From assembly GCA_030041305.1 (NCBI GenBank), contig JASHOC010000050.1:88595-152594 (forward strand): a DNA stretch of 64,000 nucleotides, in the 5' to 3' direction. Made by a program: the position numbers and the translations under genes. Source of the DNA: Acidobacteriaceae bacterium (GTDB lineage Bacteria; Acidobacteriota; Terriglobia; Terriglobales; Acidobacteriaceae). The notes under the pieces were generated by a model that saw only the letters and a program-made list of their open reading frames with translations, was not told the origin of the DNA and made no database searches. Positions within the stretch are counted from its first letter, which is position 1. Each line of letters opens with the position of its first letter. Below are positions 24,779 to 33,590 of this stretch, one piece after another.

Positions 24779-25061
24779 TGGCGCGATGGTTCTCAACGGC
24801 ACTTTCCGATTCGGGCACAGTACGGACTCAGTAAGGGTGGAATGGACCTAATCTATCGGGTATTTGGCTGCCCACAAGGATTTGAACCCTGTTATGCTGA
24901 TCCACGCGGTTGCGATTCAGCATCCTACCGGTTCGAGTTCTTGTTTGATGAACAGTTTACGAGCCCTTTACTGACCTACCAACGGCGCTCTGAGAATTGT
25001 TGACATAGAGTTGGCGCAAAATTAAATGGGAGTCTATGCCGCTCTTTTCTATTTGATTCTA
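24779..25061. other. Region between the broken gene and tRNA-Thr
   Basis: About 283 bases, less G+C-rich than its surroundings, with one small possible gene (24842-25003, listed separately). The stretch 24865-24891 resembles the T-arm and acceptor end of a tRNA on the minus strand, but no matching 5' half is present. Confidence 0.4.
24842..25003 (+). CDS. Possible 53-aa protein, unrecognised
   Basis: An ATG at 24842 follows AAGGGTGGA and opens a frame of 53 codons (MDLIYRVFGCPQG... ending RRSENC). The residue mix, with many aromatic and acidic residues, looks more protein-like than typical shadow frames here. No similarity is recognised. It may be a fragment of a larger lost gene in this accessory patch. 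Confidence 0.3.
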   Translation: MDLIYRVFGCPQGFEPCYADPRGCDSASYRFEFLFDEQFTSPLLTYQRRSENC

Positions 25062-25137
25062 TGGAGCCGACGGTCAGACTTGAACTGACGACCTGCTGAT
25101 TACGAATCAGCTGCTCTACCAGCTGAGCTACGTCGGC
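25062..25137 (-). tRNA. tRNA-Thr (anticodon CGT)
   Basis: The minus strand folds into a complete cloverleaf. The acceptor stem GCCGACG pairs with CGTCGGC, the D-arm has AGCTCAGCTGGTAGAGC, and the anticodon stem GCTGA/TCAGC has the loop TTCGTAA (anticodon CGT). The T-loop is TTCAAGT. The CCA end is encoded (25064-25062). Confidence 0.95.
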
Positions 25138-25349
25138 CTGCTCCTCCGATTGTATCGTTGCGCTGGTGGAAGGTAAAGTTAAGCGATGTAGCATGTTTCC
25201 TAATGGCGTCTAGCATTCGGCGGAGCTGAGTTGGCGCGATTGCCAGGAGGCGACAACCTTGCCGGAAGCAGGCGACTCTACCCTATTAGGAAAAGCGCCT
25301 TAGGCGCCGCGCGCCGCTGCGCGTCCGTCCAAGCCAGTGCAGGTGATCC

Positions 25350-25595
25350 ATGAGCCTCATGACACAGACCCTTCAGCTTGCCTTCCGGATCGCCCTCGTC
25401 TGGGCTGGCGGATTCGTGCTGGCAGTCGCGGTCCGCGCAATACTGCCCGAGAAGATCGGGTTCAACCTGGGTAACGAAGGCACGTTGTTTCTGCCTTATA
25501 GCCGCATCGGCTTCTGGACCTGCCTGCTGGCGGCCCTCACCGTGACCGCCATGGTGGTCATCCATTCCATGCTCGTGGACTTCGGCCTGCGGTAG
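25350..25595 (+). CDS. Small membrane protein, 81 aa
   Basis: Two hydrophobic segments (about residues 8-30 and 54-74) flank a short loop containing KIGFNLGNEGTLFLPYSR. No family is recognised. The ATG at 25350 is weakly supported by CAGGTGA eight bases upstream. It lies just before a 221-residue gene in the same direction with a 27-base gap, so the two may form a unit. Confidence 0.55.
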   Translation: MSLMTQTLQLAFRIALVWAGGFVLAVAVRAILPEKIGFNLGNEGTLFLPYSRIGFWTCLLAALTVTAMVVIHSMLVDFGLR

Positions 25596-25622
25596 TTCGG
25601 CTGCGGAGGATGGCAGCACGCC

Positions 25623-26288
25623 ATGCGTACTGATCCGGCAGAGGATTGGCGGAGGCTAACGGACCTTTATCGCGGGATGGACGAGCTGGAGCTGCGTGAA
25701 TTGGCGACGGATTTCGCCAACCTGACCGGAATGGCGCAGCAGGTTCTGCGCGACGAGTTGCGTCGGCGCGGCCTCAGTCTGCCGCTTACGCAGGGAGAAG
25801 TGCTGCTGAACGGAGTTCCTCTGCCGCGTCCGCGCGCTTTCGTCATGCCTGCCGATGCGGACACCAAGCGCGATTTTCCCGTGGAATGCACGTGGAAGAC
25901 GCTGCTCTGCGAATGCAACGAACCCGAGCAGGCATGGCAGATGTGCGAAGTGCTTCGCCAGGCCGGTATCGAGAGCTGGATCGAGGGCCCGGGGTTGTAT
26001 TCCCCTCACGCCGAATTGGATCTCACGAATCCACGCGTGCTGGTGGCCGCCGATCAGCTCGACGAAGCCCGCCTGATCGCCGCCCGGCCCATCCCGGCGG
26101 AGATCGTCGAGCTATCGAAGATGAAGCTGCCGGATTTCGAGCCGCCTCCGTGCCCGCGATGCGGCGCGCAAGACCCGCTCCTCGAAGCGGTTCATGCCTG
26201 CAATGTGTGGCGATGCGAGGTTTGCGGCCAGCAGTGGCGCGATGTAGAAAAAAGGTCAAGCGACGAAGCCGAGCTGGCGGGCGGCTAA
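25623..26288 (+). CDS. Hypothetical protein with DUF2007-like region and zinc ribbon
   Basis: Soluble protein of 221 residues. The N-terminal part (1-60) is helical (DELELRELATDFANLTG, VLRDELRRRGL). The middle (WKTLLCECNEPEQAW...VLRQAGIESWIEG, then LTNPRVLVAADQLDEA) follows the DUF2007 'signal transducing' pattern, a beta-alpha-beta fold seen in many bacteria. The C-terminus holds two CxxC knuckles (CPRCG and CEVCG) forming a zinc ribbon. Role unknown. The ATG at 25623 has GGAGGATGGCAG some 14 bases ahead. Confidence 0.65.
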   Translation: MRTDPAEDWRRLTDLYRGMDELELRELATDFANLTGMAQQVLRDELRRRGLSLPLTQGEVLLNGVPLPRPRAFVMPADADTKRDFPVECTWKTLLCECNEPEQAWQMCEVLRQAGIESWIEGPGLYSPHAELDLTNPRVLVAADQLDEARLIAARPIPAEIVELSKMKLPDFEPPPCPRCGAQDPLLEAVHACNVWRCEVCGQQWRDVEKRSSDEAELAGG

Positions 26289-26437
26289 GACGGAAAGAGC
26301 CACCCGGCAACAGGGCAGCTCTCTCCCAGGGAGAATAGTTCCAACGGAGGCAAACCGCCGAAACTTTCTGGCTGCATGTTAGGTGCGGGGGCAGGCAGTG
26401 TCAAGGATAAATCGTGAAGATAAATAAGTATTTTATT

Positions 26438-26454
26438 TTCTGTAGCATACAGAA
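26438..26454. promoter_or_regulatory. Short perfect palindrome in an A+T-rich patch
   Basis: TTCTGTA, three bases, TACAGAA. It lies in an unusually A+T-rich stretch (about 26400-26545) between two convergent genes. It could be a binding site or a hairpin at a transcript end. Confidence 0.35.
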
Positions 26455-26546
26455 TGTCCTTTTGCGTTTGAGGGAACCTCGTGTCTTCGCTTTTTTTTCG
26501 CCTCGTTTTATCCGGCATTAGCTGTTATTGTTCGTGTTTTTTCGGT

Positions 26547-27812
26547 TTAGCTCCTTTTTTCCACAGACTTATGCGCTGTTAACCGATCAGATGCGTACTC
26601 GCTTTCCGGCTGGTGTGGCTCGCTCCATTCGGGTCGCAAATCGAGATGGATGAACTCCTCGTCGTAGACCGATGAAGCCGGCTTGCCGTGCGCTACGCGG
26701 TAAAGGGCGCGGCCGCCGCCCAGGAAGAAGCCCAGCAAAATAGCGGCAATCGAGCCCACCAACACGATGGTCGCGATGCCGACCAGCAGCTCGCCTGTCT
26801 TCGCAACCTCCGACTCGCCGGATTGCGGCATCGAAATCAGGTTCGCTTCGTAGTGAACCCTCTCGATCAACCTGTGGCTCTCATCGGGAATGGCGTCACC
26901 ACTGACCACCGCAACCAGCACCCCGCTGCGGCGCACCTCGATCGAGGCCTGGTCGGAGTTTACAAGCGGCTTGGGCCACGGCGGCTGTGCCTTGCCGCGG
27001 GCTTGGATGTAGGCGCGAATCACGGACTCCTGCGATTGGGCAATTTGCGGCGTGGGGTAGTCGATGATGGTAAGTGTGGCCGGGCCGGAGGATAGCGAAT
27101 AGTTGGCAGTCACCGCCTCTGCGCCGCGATCGAAATCGACCACACCCGGCGGCAGCACCCCTCCTGATCCCGAGTAGCCCGCCGCGCCCTCGGCGTAGTG
27201 GGTCGTCTCGTGGTCGAGCGAGCCCTGGGGCAAGTACGCGAGTATCGGCGGCGGTAGCGCGCGGTTGCCGTATGGCGCAGGCAACTGCGCGGCGATCTGA
27301 CGCATCTCGCCAGCCGACATGGGACCGATTTGGGAAAAGCTGGCGTCGACTACGGTATTACCCTTCCAGAAAAGCACGCGATTCTTGTCCGAGGTCCCGC
27401 CCGTCCCGATATCCTCCTTCGGCCAGCCGTTCTGCCGGTAATAGGAATAAGCGCCATACGCGCCGCTCTCGTCGCCAAAGTTGAGCGCGCGCATGGTGAG
27501 CGTCTCGTTCGCGTCGCGTTTGTAGTTCACCTTGTCGCCGTAAGAGAATCCGTACTCCCGGAGCGCGGCTGCATTGTCGGCGTCGGCCTGTTCGGCGTTG
27601 CTCAACTTCTCCGGCGCCGCTGTTTGCGCCCATCCGTCGAATTCGGCGGGCAGCAACGGTTTAGGAACCGGCGGCAGCTCGATGTGCGTGACCTGCGTCG
27701 GCTTATTCGCCGGAGCTGCAGGGGCGGCCTGCGCGGCGCTCAACCATGCGCCCGCCATCGCCAGCGCCGCAGCGATCAGGACCGGCCTCCAACGCTTCAA
27801 TCTATGTTCCAT
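26547..27812 (-). CDS. DUF6599-like secreted/membrane-anchored protein
   Basis: Protein of 421 residues with an N-terminal signal peptide (VLIAAALAMAGAWLSAAQA) and one membrane helix near residues 345-370 (ATIVLVGSIAAILLGFFLGG), then a short cytoplasmic tail. The extracytoplasmic region has a FGDESGAYGAYSYYR segment and NRVLFWKGNTVVDAS. I recall this pattern from the DUF6599 family common in Acidobacteriota. Function unknown. It follows the S15-type hydrolase region in the same direction, with 146 bases between its start and the hydrolase stop. Confidence 0.6.
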   Translation of the reverse strand: MEHRLKRWRPVLIAAALAMAGAWLSAAQAAPAAPANKPTQVTHIELPPVPKPLLPAEFDGWAQTAAPEKLSNAEQADADNAAALREYGFSYGDKVNYKRDANETLTMRALNFGDESGAYGAYSYYRQNGWPKEDIGTGGTSDKNRVLFWKGNTVVDASFSQIGPMSAGEMRQIAAQLPAPYGNRALPPPILAYLPQGSLDHETTHYAEGAAGYSGSGGVLPPGVVDFDRGAEAVTANYSLSSGPATLTIIDYPTPQIAQSQESVIRAYIQARGKAQPPWPKPLVNSDQASIEVRRSGVLVAVVSGDAIPDESHRLIERVHYEANLISMPQSGESEVAKTGELLVGIATIVLVGSIAAILLGFFLGGGRALYRVAHGKPASSVYDEEFIHLDLRPEWSEPHQPESEYASDRLTAHKSVEKRS

Positions 27813-27958
27813 GCTTTATCTATGCTCCATCTTTCTCCAGGATAAAGCCCCGTCCTTGCCGGACGCGCGAGCCCCGCGTGCGGGATTCGCGCCGCTGCTT
27901 GCTTCCGTCTTTCTTTTTTTGGATATCGGCGCGCTCGAAAAGATTCCCCTCTCCGCCG

Positions 27959-30148
27959 TTACTCGCATTGCAGCCGTCCGCACGTGCTCATCACCGGAAC
28001 CTCCAGCGCCGAGTCGTGCCCCGCCCCGGAATAGATCGTGATCGTCTCCGCCTTGTAATCACCGGGCTTGGCGATCATGATGTTGGGCACGAAAATCTGC
28101 GGGTTGCGGTCGTAGAGCGGGAACCAGGTGCTTTGAATCTCCACCATCACCGTATGATCGGCTTTGAAGACGTGATCCACGTCGTGCAGCGAAAACTTGT
28201 ACTCGCGAATGGATCCGGGTTTGAGCGCAGCCGGACGATCGAATCCCGCCAGATAGCGTCCGCGGAATATCTCCGCGTTGGTCATGAGCTGATAGCCGTG
28301 CATCTTCGCATCCGCGTCGTCGTCCGGGTATTGGTCGATGAGCTTCACCACCATGTCATTGTCGGAGCCGGTGGTCGCCGCATAAATGTCGGCTGTCACC
28401 TCGCCGGTCAAGGTCAGGTCATGGGTGAGCACGGGCAGCCTCCACACGGCCACGTCCTTGCGTCCGGTCACAAAGCGCTGATCTTCGGCGAGCCAGTTGT
28501 ACCATTGCGAGCCCTGTCCATACGTCGGTTGGATCGGCCTGTGCCGGTAGGGAACCGGATCGGCCGGGTCGCTGACGTAGCTCGTCGTTGCGGCCGCCGA
28601 CCCGCTCCAGCTCAGCAAGCCATCCCCGTCCAGGTGCAGCTTCGTCGTCCGCGATGGCCGCGGCGGAAAGTGTGTGTAGTACTTCCAGTTATCGGAGCCG
28701 GTTTCAAAACTCGCCGTATTCTTCAGGTCGAAGCCGGAAGGATCGCTGCCCGGGGGGTCTTTGAGATAGTGCGCGAAGAACTTCGCCTCGATTTGCGCCC
28801 GAAACTCCTTGCCGATCGGCTGGCCGTAGTCGAGATCGCCCAATTGCCTTGACGATGAGGACCAATAGCCGTGCCGCCATGGGCCTTCGACAAGAAAATT
28901 CTCATGATGCGCATCGTGCGGCTCGAGCGCGGCGTACTCTTCCTGCGGCCCCCACATGTCTTCCTGGTCGTAATAGCCGCCTACGGTGAGTGTGGGCACG
29001 GCCACGGTATTCAAGTGGTGTTCCACGGCCCGCGAGCTCCAAACGCTGTCATAGGCCGGATGGTCGAGGAAAAGTTTCCACGTGGGCAGCAGCTTCGATC
29101 CGGACTGTTTCACGTCCTCGAAAAACGACCCGCGCTGTAAAAAGAAGTCATAGCCGTCCACCGGCTTGCCGTCCCTGGTCTTGCCGTAGGTGTCGCCGGT
29201 GAATCGTTTGCTCGACTCCATCGAGAGCACGTAATCGTACCCGTAGGTCTGGCGAAAGGTGCCGTTGTGGAAGAAATCGTCGCCGATCCATACATCGATC
29301 ATCGGCGCCTGTGGCGAGATGGCCTTCACCGCCGGGTGCGGGTCGATGCCCGCCATCATGGCCAGAAATCCCGGATAACTGGTGCCCACCACGCCCGCGC
29401 GGCCGTTGTTGCCGGGCACATTTTTCAGCAGCCACGCCACCGTGTCGTAGGTGTCGGTGCTTTCGTCGATGGCCTTGGAATGGGAGTGATCGGCGAGCGG
29501 CCGCATCATCACGAATTTTCCCTGGCTCTCGTAACGCCCGCGGATATCCTCCGCCACATAGATGTAGCCGTCGCGGGCCAGCTCCGGCCGCTCGGCGAAA
29601 AACGACGCGCAATTGGTTCCGTTCACGCCGTATGGGGTGCGCGTGAGCAGGAACGGAAGCGGCGTGGAGATGTCGGCTGGCTTGAGAATGATGGCGTGCA
29701 GCTTAACCCCATCGCGCATGGGAACCATGACCTCGGTGCGCCGGTAGTCGTGGAAGACGTGATGCACGGCGGGGCCGGTGCGCTGGTAAACCACCCCTGG
29801 CTCCGTCGAGAAGGTCACGCCCACGCCGCGGCCCTCGGGGTCGAGGTTGAAGCGCAGCGTCGTCTTCGACTCGGGATCGACAAACTCGACCGCCGAGAGC
29901 GAAGTCAGCTCGGTGGGAACGCGCCGCTCCGACTCCACCACCAATACGCCGTTTTGCCGATAAAAGCTCAGCGGCGTATCGGGCTCGGTGGGGCCGGTGT
30001 ACTCGTCGGCAAGGGCCTCAAGTTGCGCCGCTGTGGCCGCCGGAGCCTCTGCGGCCTGCGCCTGCCGCGGCGCGGCCATCAATGCCGGCTGCCCGGAAGC
30101 AAATAAAACCAAGCCCAGTGCCGCCATCGCGGCGCGCAGCGAAAGCAA
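27959..30148 (-). CDS. Secreted CocE/NonD-type S15 hydrolase
   Basis: Serine hydrolase of the X-Pro dipeptidyl-peptidase/cocaine-esterase family. The ~729-residue protein begins with a signal peptide (MAALGLVLFASGQPA region). The nucleophile motif is GTSYPG. The acidic residue lies in VGGYYDQEDMWG, and the histidine in EGPWRHGYW. A C-terminal jelly-roll (PEPX_C) includes DLTLTGEVTADIYA. I chose TTG 30148 because GAGGAGG lies seven bases upstream; ATG 30127 is an alternative. An N-terminal ~110-residue region before the hydrolase domain is not recognised. The substrate is not known, but an extracytoplasmic acyl or peptide bond is likely. Confidence 0.85.
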   Translation of the reverse strand: MLSLRAAMAALGLVLFASGQPALMAAPRQAQAAEAPAATAAQLEALADEYTGPTEPDTPLSFYRQNGVLVVESERRVPTELTSLSAVEFVDPESKTTLRFNLDPEGRGVGVTFSTEPGVVYQRTGPAVHHVFHDYRRTEVMVPMRDGVKLHAIILKPADISTPLPFLLTRTPYGVNGTNCASFFAERPELARDGYIYVAEDIRGRYESQGKFVMMRPLADHSHSKAIDESTDTYDTVAWLLKNVPGNNGRAGVVGTSYPGFLAMMAGIDPHPAVKAISPQAPMIDVWIGDDFFHNGTFRQTYGYDYVLSMESSKRFTGDTYGKTRDGKPVDGYDFFLQRGSFFEDVKQSGSKLLPTWKLFLDHPAYDSVWSSRAVEHHLNTVAVPTLTVGGYYDQEDMWGPQEEYAALEPHDAHHENFLVEGPWRHGYWSSSSRQLGDLDYGQPIGKEFRAQIEAKFFAHYLKDPPGSDPSGFDLKNTASFETGSDNWKYYTHFPPRPSRTTKLHLDGDGLLSWSGSAAATTSYVSDPADPVPYRHRPIQPTYGQGSQWYNWLAEDQRFVTGRKDVAVWRLPVLTHDLTLTGEVTADIYAATTGSDNDMVVKLIDQYPDDDADAKMHGYQLMTNAEIFRGRYLAGFDRPAALKPGSIREYKFSLHDVDHVFKADHTVMVEIQSTWFPLYDRNPQIFVPNIMIAKPGDYKAETITIYSGAGHDSALEVPVMSTCGRLQCE

Positions 30149-30263
30149 AAAGACCTCCTCGGGCGAGCGAGCCCTGCCCACAGCGGGCAAATGGGGCGGC
30201 CTCCGCCCGCATCCTCTCACCTTACCAAGCTCATCGTGAAATTCCCTAACCCGGCATCGCCGG

Positions 30264-30318
30264 AAACAAAAAAGGGAACAAGGGACCGAGGGAAGGAGAA
30301 GACAAGGGAACAAGCGAG
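30264..30318. repeat. GGGAACAAG-type short word repeat
   Basis: Several imperfect copies of a GGGAACAAG word between the S15 hydrolase and the CDF exporter. The same word occurs inside lhr at 47325-47356 and 48728-48782. Confidence 0.6.
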
Positions 30319-30319
30319 C

Positions 30320-31279
30320 TTAATGCGCGTGGCCGTGCGGGTGCTCGTGGCCCGCTTCGCCGCTCATCTGCTCGATCGGCGTTACGCACCCCACCTCCTC
30401 TCCGCAGCCGATGTGCTCGAACTGGATGGTCGTATGGTGAATATGAAAGTGATCGCGCAGCACGTGATTGAGCTGGTCCAGGATGCAGGCGCTCTCCGAC
30501 GGGGGAATGTCGGCGATGGTCACATGGCAGGCCAACGCGCGCGAGTGCGACCCGAGGCTCCAAACGTGCAGGTCGTGCACGTCCATCACGCCCTTGACGG
30601 CCTCCATCCCGACGCGCACCTGCGGCAGCGACACATCGTGCGGCGCGCCCTCGAGCAGAATGTTCAACGTCTCGCGCACGATGCCAATGCTCGACCAGAG
30701 AATGAGCGCGGCGATCAGGAGGGAAAGCGAAGGGTCAATCCAGTTTTTGCCGGTGTAGAGAATGCCGGCGCCGCCGGCAATCACCGCCGCTGTCGAAAAC
30801 GTGTCGCCGGCCATGTGCAGGAAGGCCGAACGCAGGTTCACGTCGCGCGCCACACCCCACAGCAGGCCCGCAATCACCCCGTTCATCACCACCCCCGCTG
30901 CGGCCACAATCATCATCAGGCGAGGCTGCACTGTGACCGGGATAGAAAGCCGGTGCACCGCTTCCACGCCGATCCATAGCGCAATCAAAATCAGCGTGGC
31001 CGCATTGATGAAGGCCGCCAGGACCCCGGCGCGCTGGTAGCCGAAGGTGCGCGCTTCATCGGCCGGACGGGTGTGGAAGTAGACGGCGACAGAGCTGAGC
31101 AGCAGAGCCAGAGAATCTGAGGCGTTGTGCCCGGATTCGGAAAGCAGCGCGAGGGAGTGAGCGCGAAGTCCCGCAACGAAGGTGACCACGACGTACGCGA
31201 GCGTGGCCGCGAGCGAGATGCGCAGTACTAAGGTTGTCCGTTTCGCGCTTTGCCCGCCCGGGGCCGCGTGGGCATGCAT
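30320..31279 (-). CDS. Cation diffusion facilitator (CzcD/ZitB-like) metal exporter
   Basis: Proton-coupled efflux of Zn2+ or similar ions across the inner membrane. The 319-residue protein has six hydrophobic segments. The transport-site residues appear in SESGHNASD (helix II) and HMAGDTFSTA (helix V). Both ends are His-rich: MHAHAAPGG at the start and HEHPHGHAH at the end, likely metal sensors. The C-terminal cytoplasmic domain has DVHDLHVWSLGS, typical of CDFs. The start is ATG 31279. Upstream ATG-like codons lack support, and TACACT stands six bases ahead. Confidence 0.92.
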   Translation of the reverse strand: MHAHAAPGGQSAKRTTLVLRISLAATLAYVVVTFVAGLRAHSLALLSESGHNASDSLALLLSSVAVYFHTRPADEARTFGYQRAGVLAAFINAATLILIALWIGVEAVHRLSIPVTVQPRLMMIVAAAGVVMNGVIAGLLWGVARDVNLRSAFLHMAGDTFSTAAVIAGGAGILYTGKNWIDPSLSLLIAALILWSSIGIVRETLNILLEGAPHDVSLPQVRVGMEAVKGVMDVHDLHVWSLGSHSRALACHVTIADIPPSESACILDQLNHVLRDHFHIHHTTIQFEHIGCGEEVGCVTPIEQMSGEAGHEHPHGHAH

Positions 31280-31285
31280 AAAGGT

Positions 31286-31291
31286 AGTGTA
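31286..31291 (-). promoter_or_regulatory. -10-like hexamer for the CDF exporter (leaderless candidate)
   Basis: TACACT on the minus strand ends six bases before the ATG, with no Shine-Dalgarno. Confidence 0.4.
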
Positions 31292-31360
31292 ACCCGGGTT
31301 GGGTATAGCCGCCACTCCCGATGCACCCCGGGGCCCAGTCCGCGCAAGCCCAACGGAATC

Positions 31361-31831
31361 CTAGCTTCGCCGCAAACGGTGCATATCCACCGGCTCGGAA
31401 TCGTCAAACAATGGCAACCGCGGCAAGCTCACTCTCAGCCCGCTCCAACCCTCGGCCGCCACGATACTGTTTTGCGGGTTGCCGGGCTGATAGCGCACCG
31501 TGCAGGGAAAGCCCACCCGGATGTGCTCCGTGTCCAGCAATCCGCGCAGCTCGGTTACATCCTGCGAGCACTCGTAGTCCACGCCGCCGATGCGGTAGCT
31601 GAACAAAAACAGGGTGAGATTTCGGCCGCCTGCGGCCGTTAGTTCGCGGATGTCGAGGAACATGCCGTCCACCAGCCGGCCCGATTGCACCAGCAACCGC
31701 CGGCGCATCCGTTCCAGTTCCTCTTCGGTGGGTTTTTTGCGCAGCAGCCACCAGGCAATGGCGCCACCCACCGCGGCGACCGACGCCACACCCGCAGCAA
31801 TCTCCCATGTCCCTTTGCTGAGGAGGTTCAT
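31361..31831 (-). CDS. Single-pass membrane protein, 156 aa
   Basis: Not recognised as a named family. One N-terminal membrane helix (about residues 10-30, ending WWLLRKK) is followed by an acidic/basic helix (EEELERMRRR). A soluble beta-rich domain follows with GGVDYECSQDV and VRYQPGNPQNSIV. The last resembles the 'DUF3592-like' exterior domains that sense or bind at the membrane face, but I would not assign it. The start is ATG 31831; ATG 31864 would add 11 residues. It lies just upstream of the CDF gene in the same direction. Confidence 0.55.
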   Translation of the reverse strand: MNLLSKGTWEIAAGVASVAAVGGAIAWWLLRKKPTEEELERMRRRLLVQSGRLVDGMFLDIRELTAAGGRNLTLFLFSYRIGGVDYECSQDVTELRGLLDTEHIRVGFPCTVRYQPGNPQNSIVAAEGWSGLRVSLPRLPLFDDSEPVDMHRLRRS

Positions 31832-32000
31832 TCCGGACGGGACTCTAGCCTTTTGTATCCCCATTTAAAGGATACCGCAGTTCGATTTCGGGTTGCGGTC
31901 CGTCCGCTTCGCATGCATCCGCTGGCAAGATGCCGGTCGGTTGCGATGCGCGGGCCAGGCAAGCGGTTCCGCCCCCTGTGCTCTCAGAAACGGCTCCGGT

Positions 32001-33536
32001 TTACACCAGCGTTTGTGTGGAGGCGCCTTCGAACCCCCGCACCCACTCCAGGATCGAGCGCACCCCAATCCCGCTGGGGCCTTTGGCGATGTAGGGCTTC
32101 GAGTCCTCCACCCAGGCCACTCCGGCGATGTCGAGATGAATCCATGGCGTGTCTTCGGCGAAAGCGTGCAGGAACTCCGCGGCCGTGATGGCGCCGCCCC
32201 AGCGCCCGCCGGTGTTTTTGATGTCGCCAATTTCTGACTTGATCATGTCCATGTATTCTTCGCCGAGCGGCAGCCGCCAGAACTTTTCGCCCGAAACCCC
32301 GAGCGCGGCGTCGAACTGGGCGTAGGTGGCGTCATCGTTGGCGAAAGCCCCGGCGTTCACCATGCCCAGCGCGACCACGCAGGCGCCGGTGAGCGTGGCG
32401 GCGTCGATCAGGTGCGTGGCGCCGAGTTGCTTCGCGTAGGCTAGGCCGTCGGCCAGCACCAGCCGGCCTTCCGCGTCGGTATTGATGATCTCGATGGTCT
32501 TGCCGGACATGGCGGTTTGCACGTCGCCCGGCTTTTGCGCCGTGCCCGAAGGCATGTTTTCCGCCGCGCACACGATGCCGAGAACGCGCACCTTGGGCTT
32601 GAGCAGGGTAATGGCGCGCATGGCGCCGATCATCGCCGCCCCGCCCGCCATGTCGTACTTCATTTTCTCCATATTGTCGGCAGGTTTGATGGAAATGCCG
32701 CCGGTGTCAAACGTGATGCCCTTGCCCACCAGGGCCGGCACGGGGCCATCCGTCACGCCTTCCGGTTCGTAGCGCATCACGATGAGGGCGGGCGGCTCGG
32801 CCGAGCCCTGGGAAACGCTCCAGAAAGCCCCCATCTTGAGCTCGTGGAGCTTATCGGTGGAGTACACCTCGCATTGGAGGCCGACTTCTTTCGCCATCTC
32901 CGCGGCTCGCTGGCCCAAGACGGTGGGCGTGAGTTTGTTACCCGGTTCGTTCACCAGCGAGCGGGCGAAGTTCTGGCTTTCGCCCACAATGACGCCCTCG
33001 GCGAAGGCCGCTTCGAGCGCAGCCCGATCCGCTTGGGCGGGCGCGGCCACGGTAAAGGACTGGATGCTCTGATCTTTGCGGTCGCTGCGATAGGTGTCCG
33101 GGTCGAAATCACCCACAAATGCGCCCTCCACGGCCGCCCGGGCCCCTGGGCCTGCGGCCGACAAAGTCTCGGACGAGGGGAGTGCAAACACAAGCTTACG
33201 GATGCCGCGCGGCTTGGCAAAGCGCACCGCGGTTCCGGCGGCGTTGCGCACGCTGTGCACGGTGGCTTTGGCCTGCTTGCCCAGGCCCACGATGAGCAGC
33301 CTTTTCGCGGCCAGGCCGGCCGGAGCATGCAGCAGCAGCGTCTCGTTGGCGCCGGCCTTAAACTCGCCGCTGTCGAGCACCGTCCGAGTGGCCGCCTTCA
33401 CCGTTTCATCGTCAGCCAACAGCACCGGGGAGGGCTTGGCGTCCGTTCCCTTGGCGGTTTGCGTGTCAACTGCCGGCACGGCCAGCAGTTCGGCGTCAAT
33501 TTGAGAGAGGGGAGCAAAGGCAATCTCGGTCTGCAT
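32001..33536 (-). CDS. pepA: Leucyl aminopeptidase (M17, PepA)
   Basis: Cytoplasmic dinuclear-zinc aminopeptidase of 511 residues. The C-terminal catalytic half has GKGITFDTGGISIKP, KYDMAGGAA and the M17 signature NTDAEGRLVLAD; these carry the conserved Lys, Asp, Glu and Arg residues that bind metal and bicarbonate. The N-terminal half is the variable alpha/beta domain. The start is ATG 33536. CAGAAT/AGAATA lies six to seven bases upstream with no Shine-Dalgarno. In some bacteria PepA also binds DNA; nothing here shows that. Confidence 0.95.
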   Translation of the reverse strand: MQTEIAFAPLSQIDAELLAVPAVDTQTAKGTDAKPSPVLLADDETVKAATRTVLDSGEFKAGANETLLLHAPAGLAAKRLLIVGLGKQAKATVHSVRNAAGTAVRFAKPRGIRKLVFALPSSETLSAAGPGARAAVEGAFVGDFDPDTYRSDRKDQSIQSFTVAAPAQADRAALEAAFAEGVIVGESQNFARSLVNEPGNKLTPTVLGQRAAEMAKEVGLQCEVYSTDKLHELKMGAFWSVSQGSAEPPALIVMRYEPEGVTDGPVPALVGKGITFDTGGISIKPADNMEKMKYDMAGGAAMIGAMRAITLLKPKVRVLGIVCAAENMPSGTAQKPGDVQTAMSGKTIEIINTDAEGRLVLADGLAYAKQLGATHLIDAATLTGACVVALGMVNAGAFANDDATYAQFDAALGVSGEKFWRLPLGEEYMDMIKSEIGDIKNTGGRWGGAITAAEFLHAFAEDTPWIHLDIAGVAWVEDSKPYIAKGPSGIGVRSILEWVRGFEGASTQTLV

Positions 33537-33590
33537 GGTCCCTATTCTGGCATTTCAACGGTGGGGTGTTGCAAATGTGGTGAAGTAGAG

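Noticed and set aside
24865..24891. A second tRNA (T-arm plus acceptor-like end on the minus strand)
   Set aside because: No D-arm, anticodon stem or 5' acceptor half is found; it also lies within a possible small open frame. Could be a relic or coincidence.
26285..26518. A 77-codon minus-strand frame in the A+T-rich patch
   Set aside because: Overlaps the end of the 221-residue gene, has no ribosome-binding site of note and no known domain.
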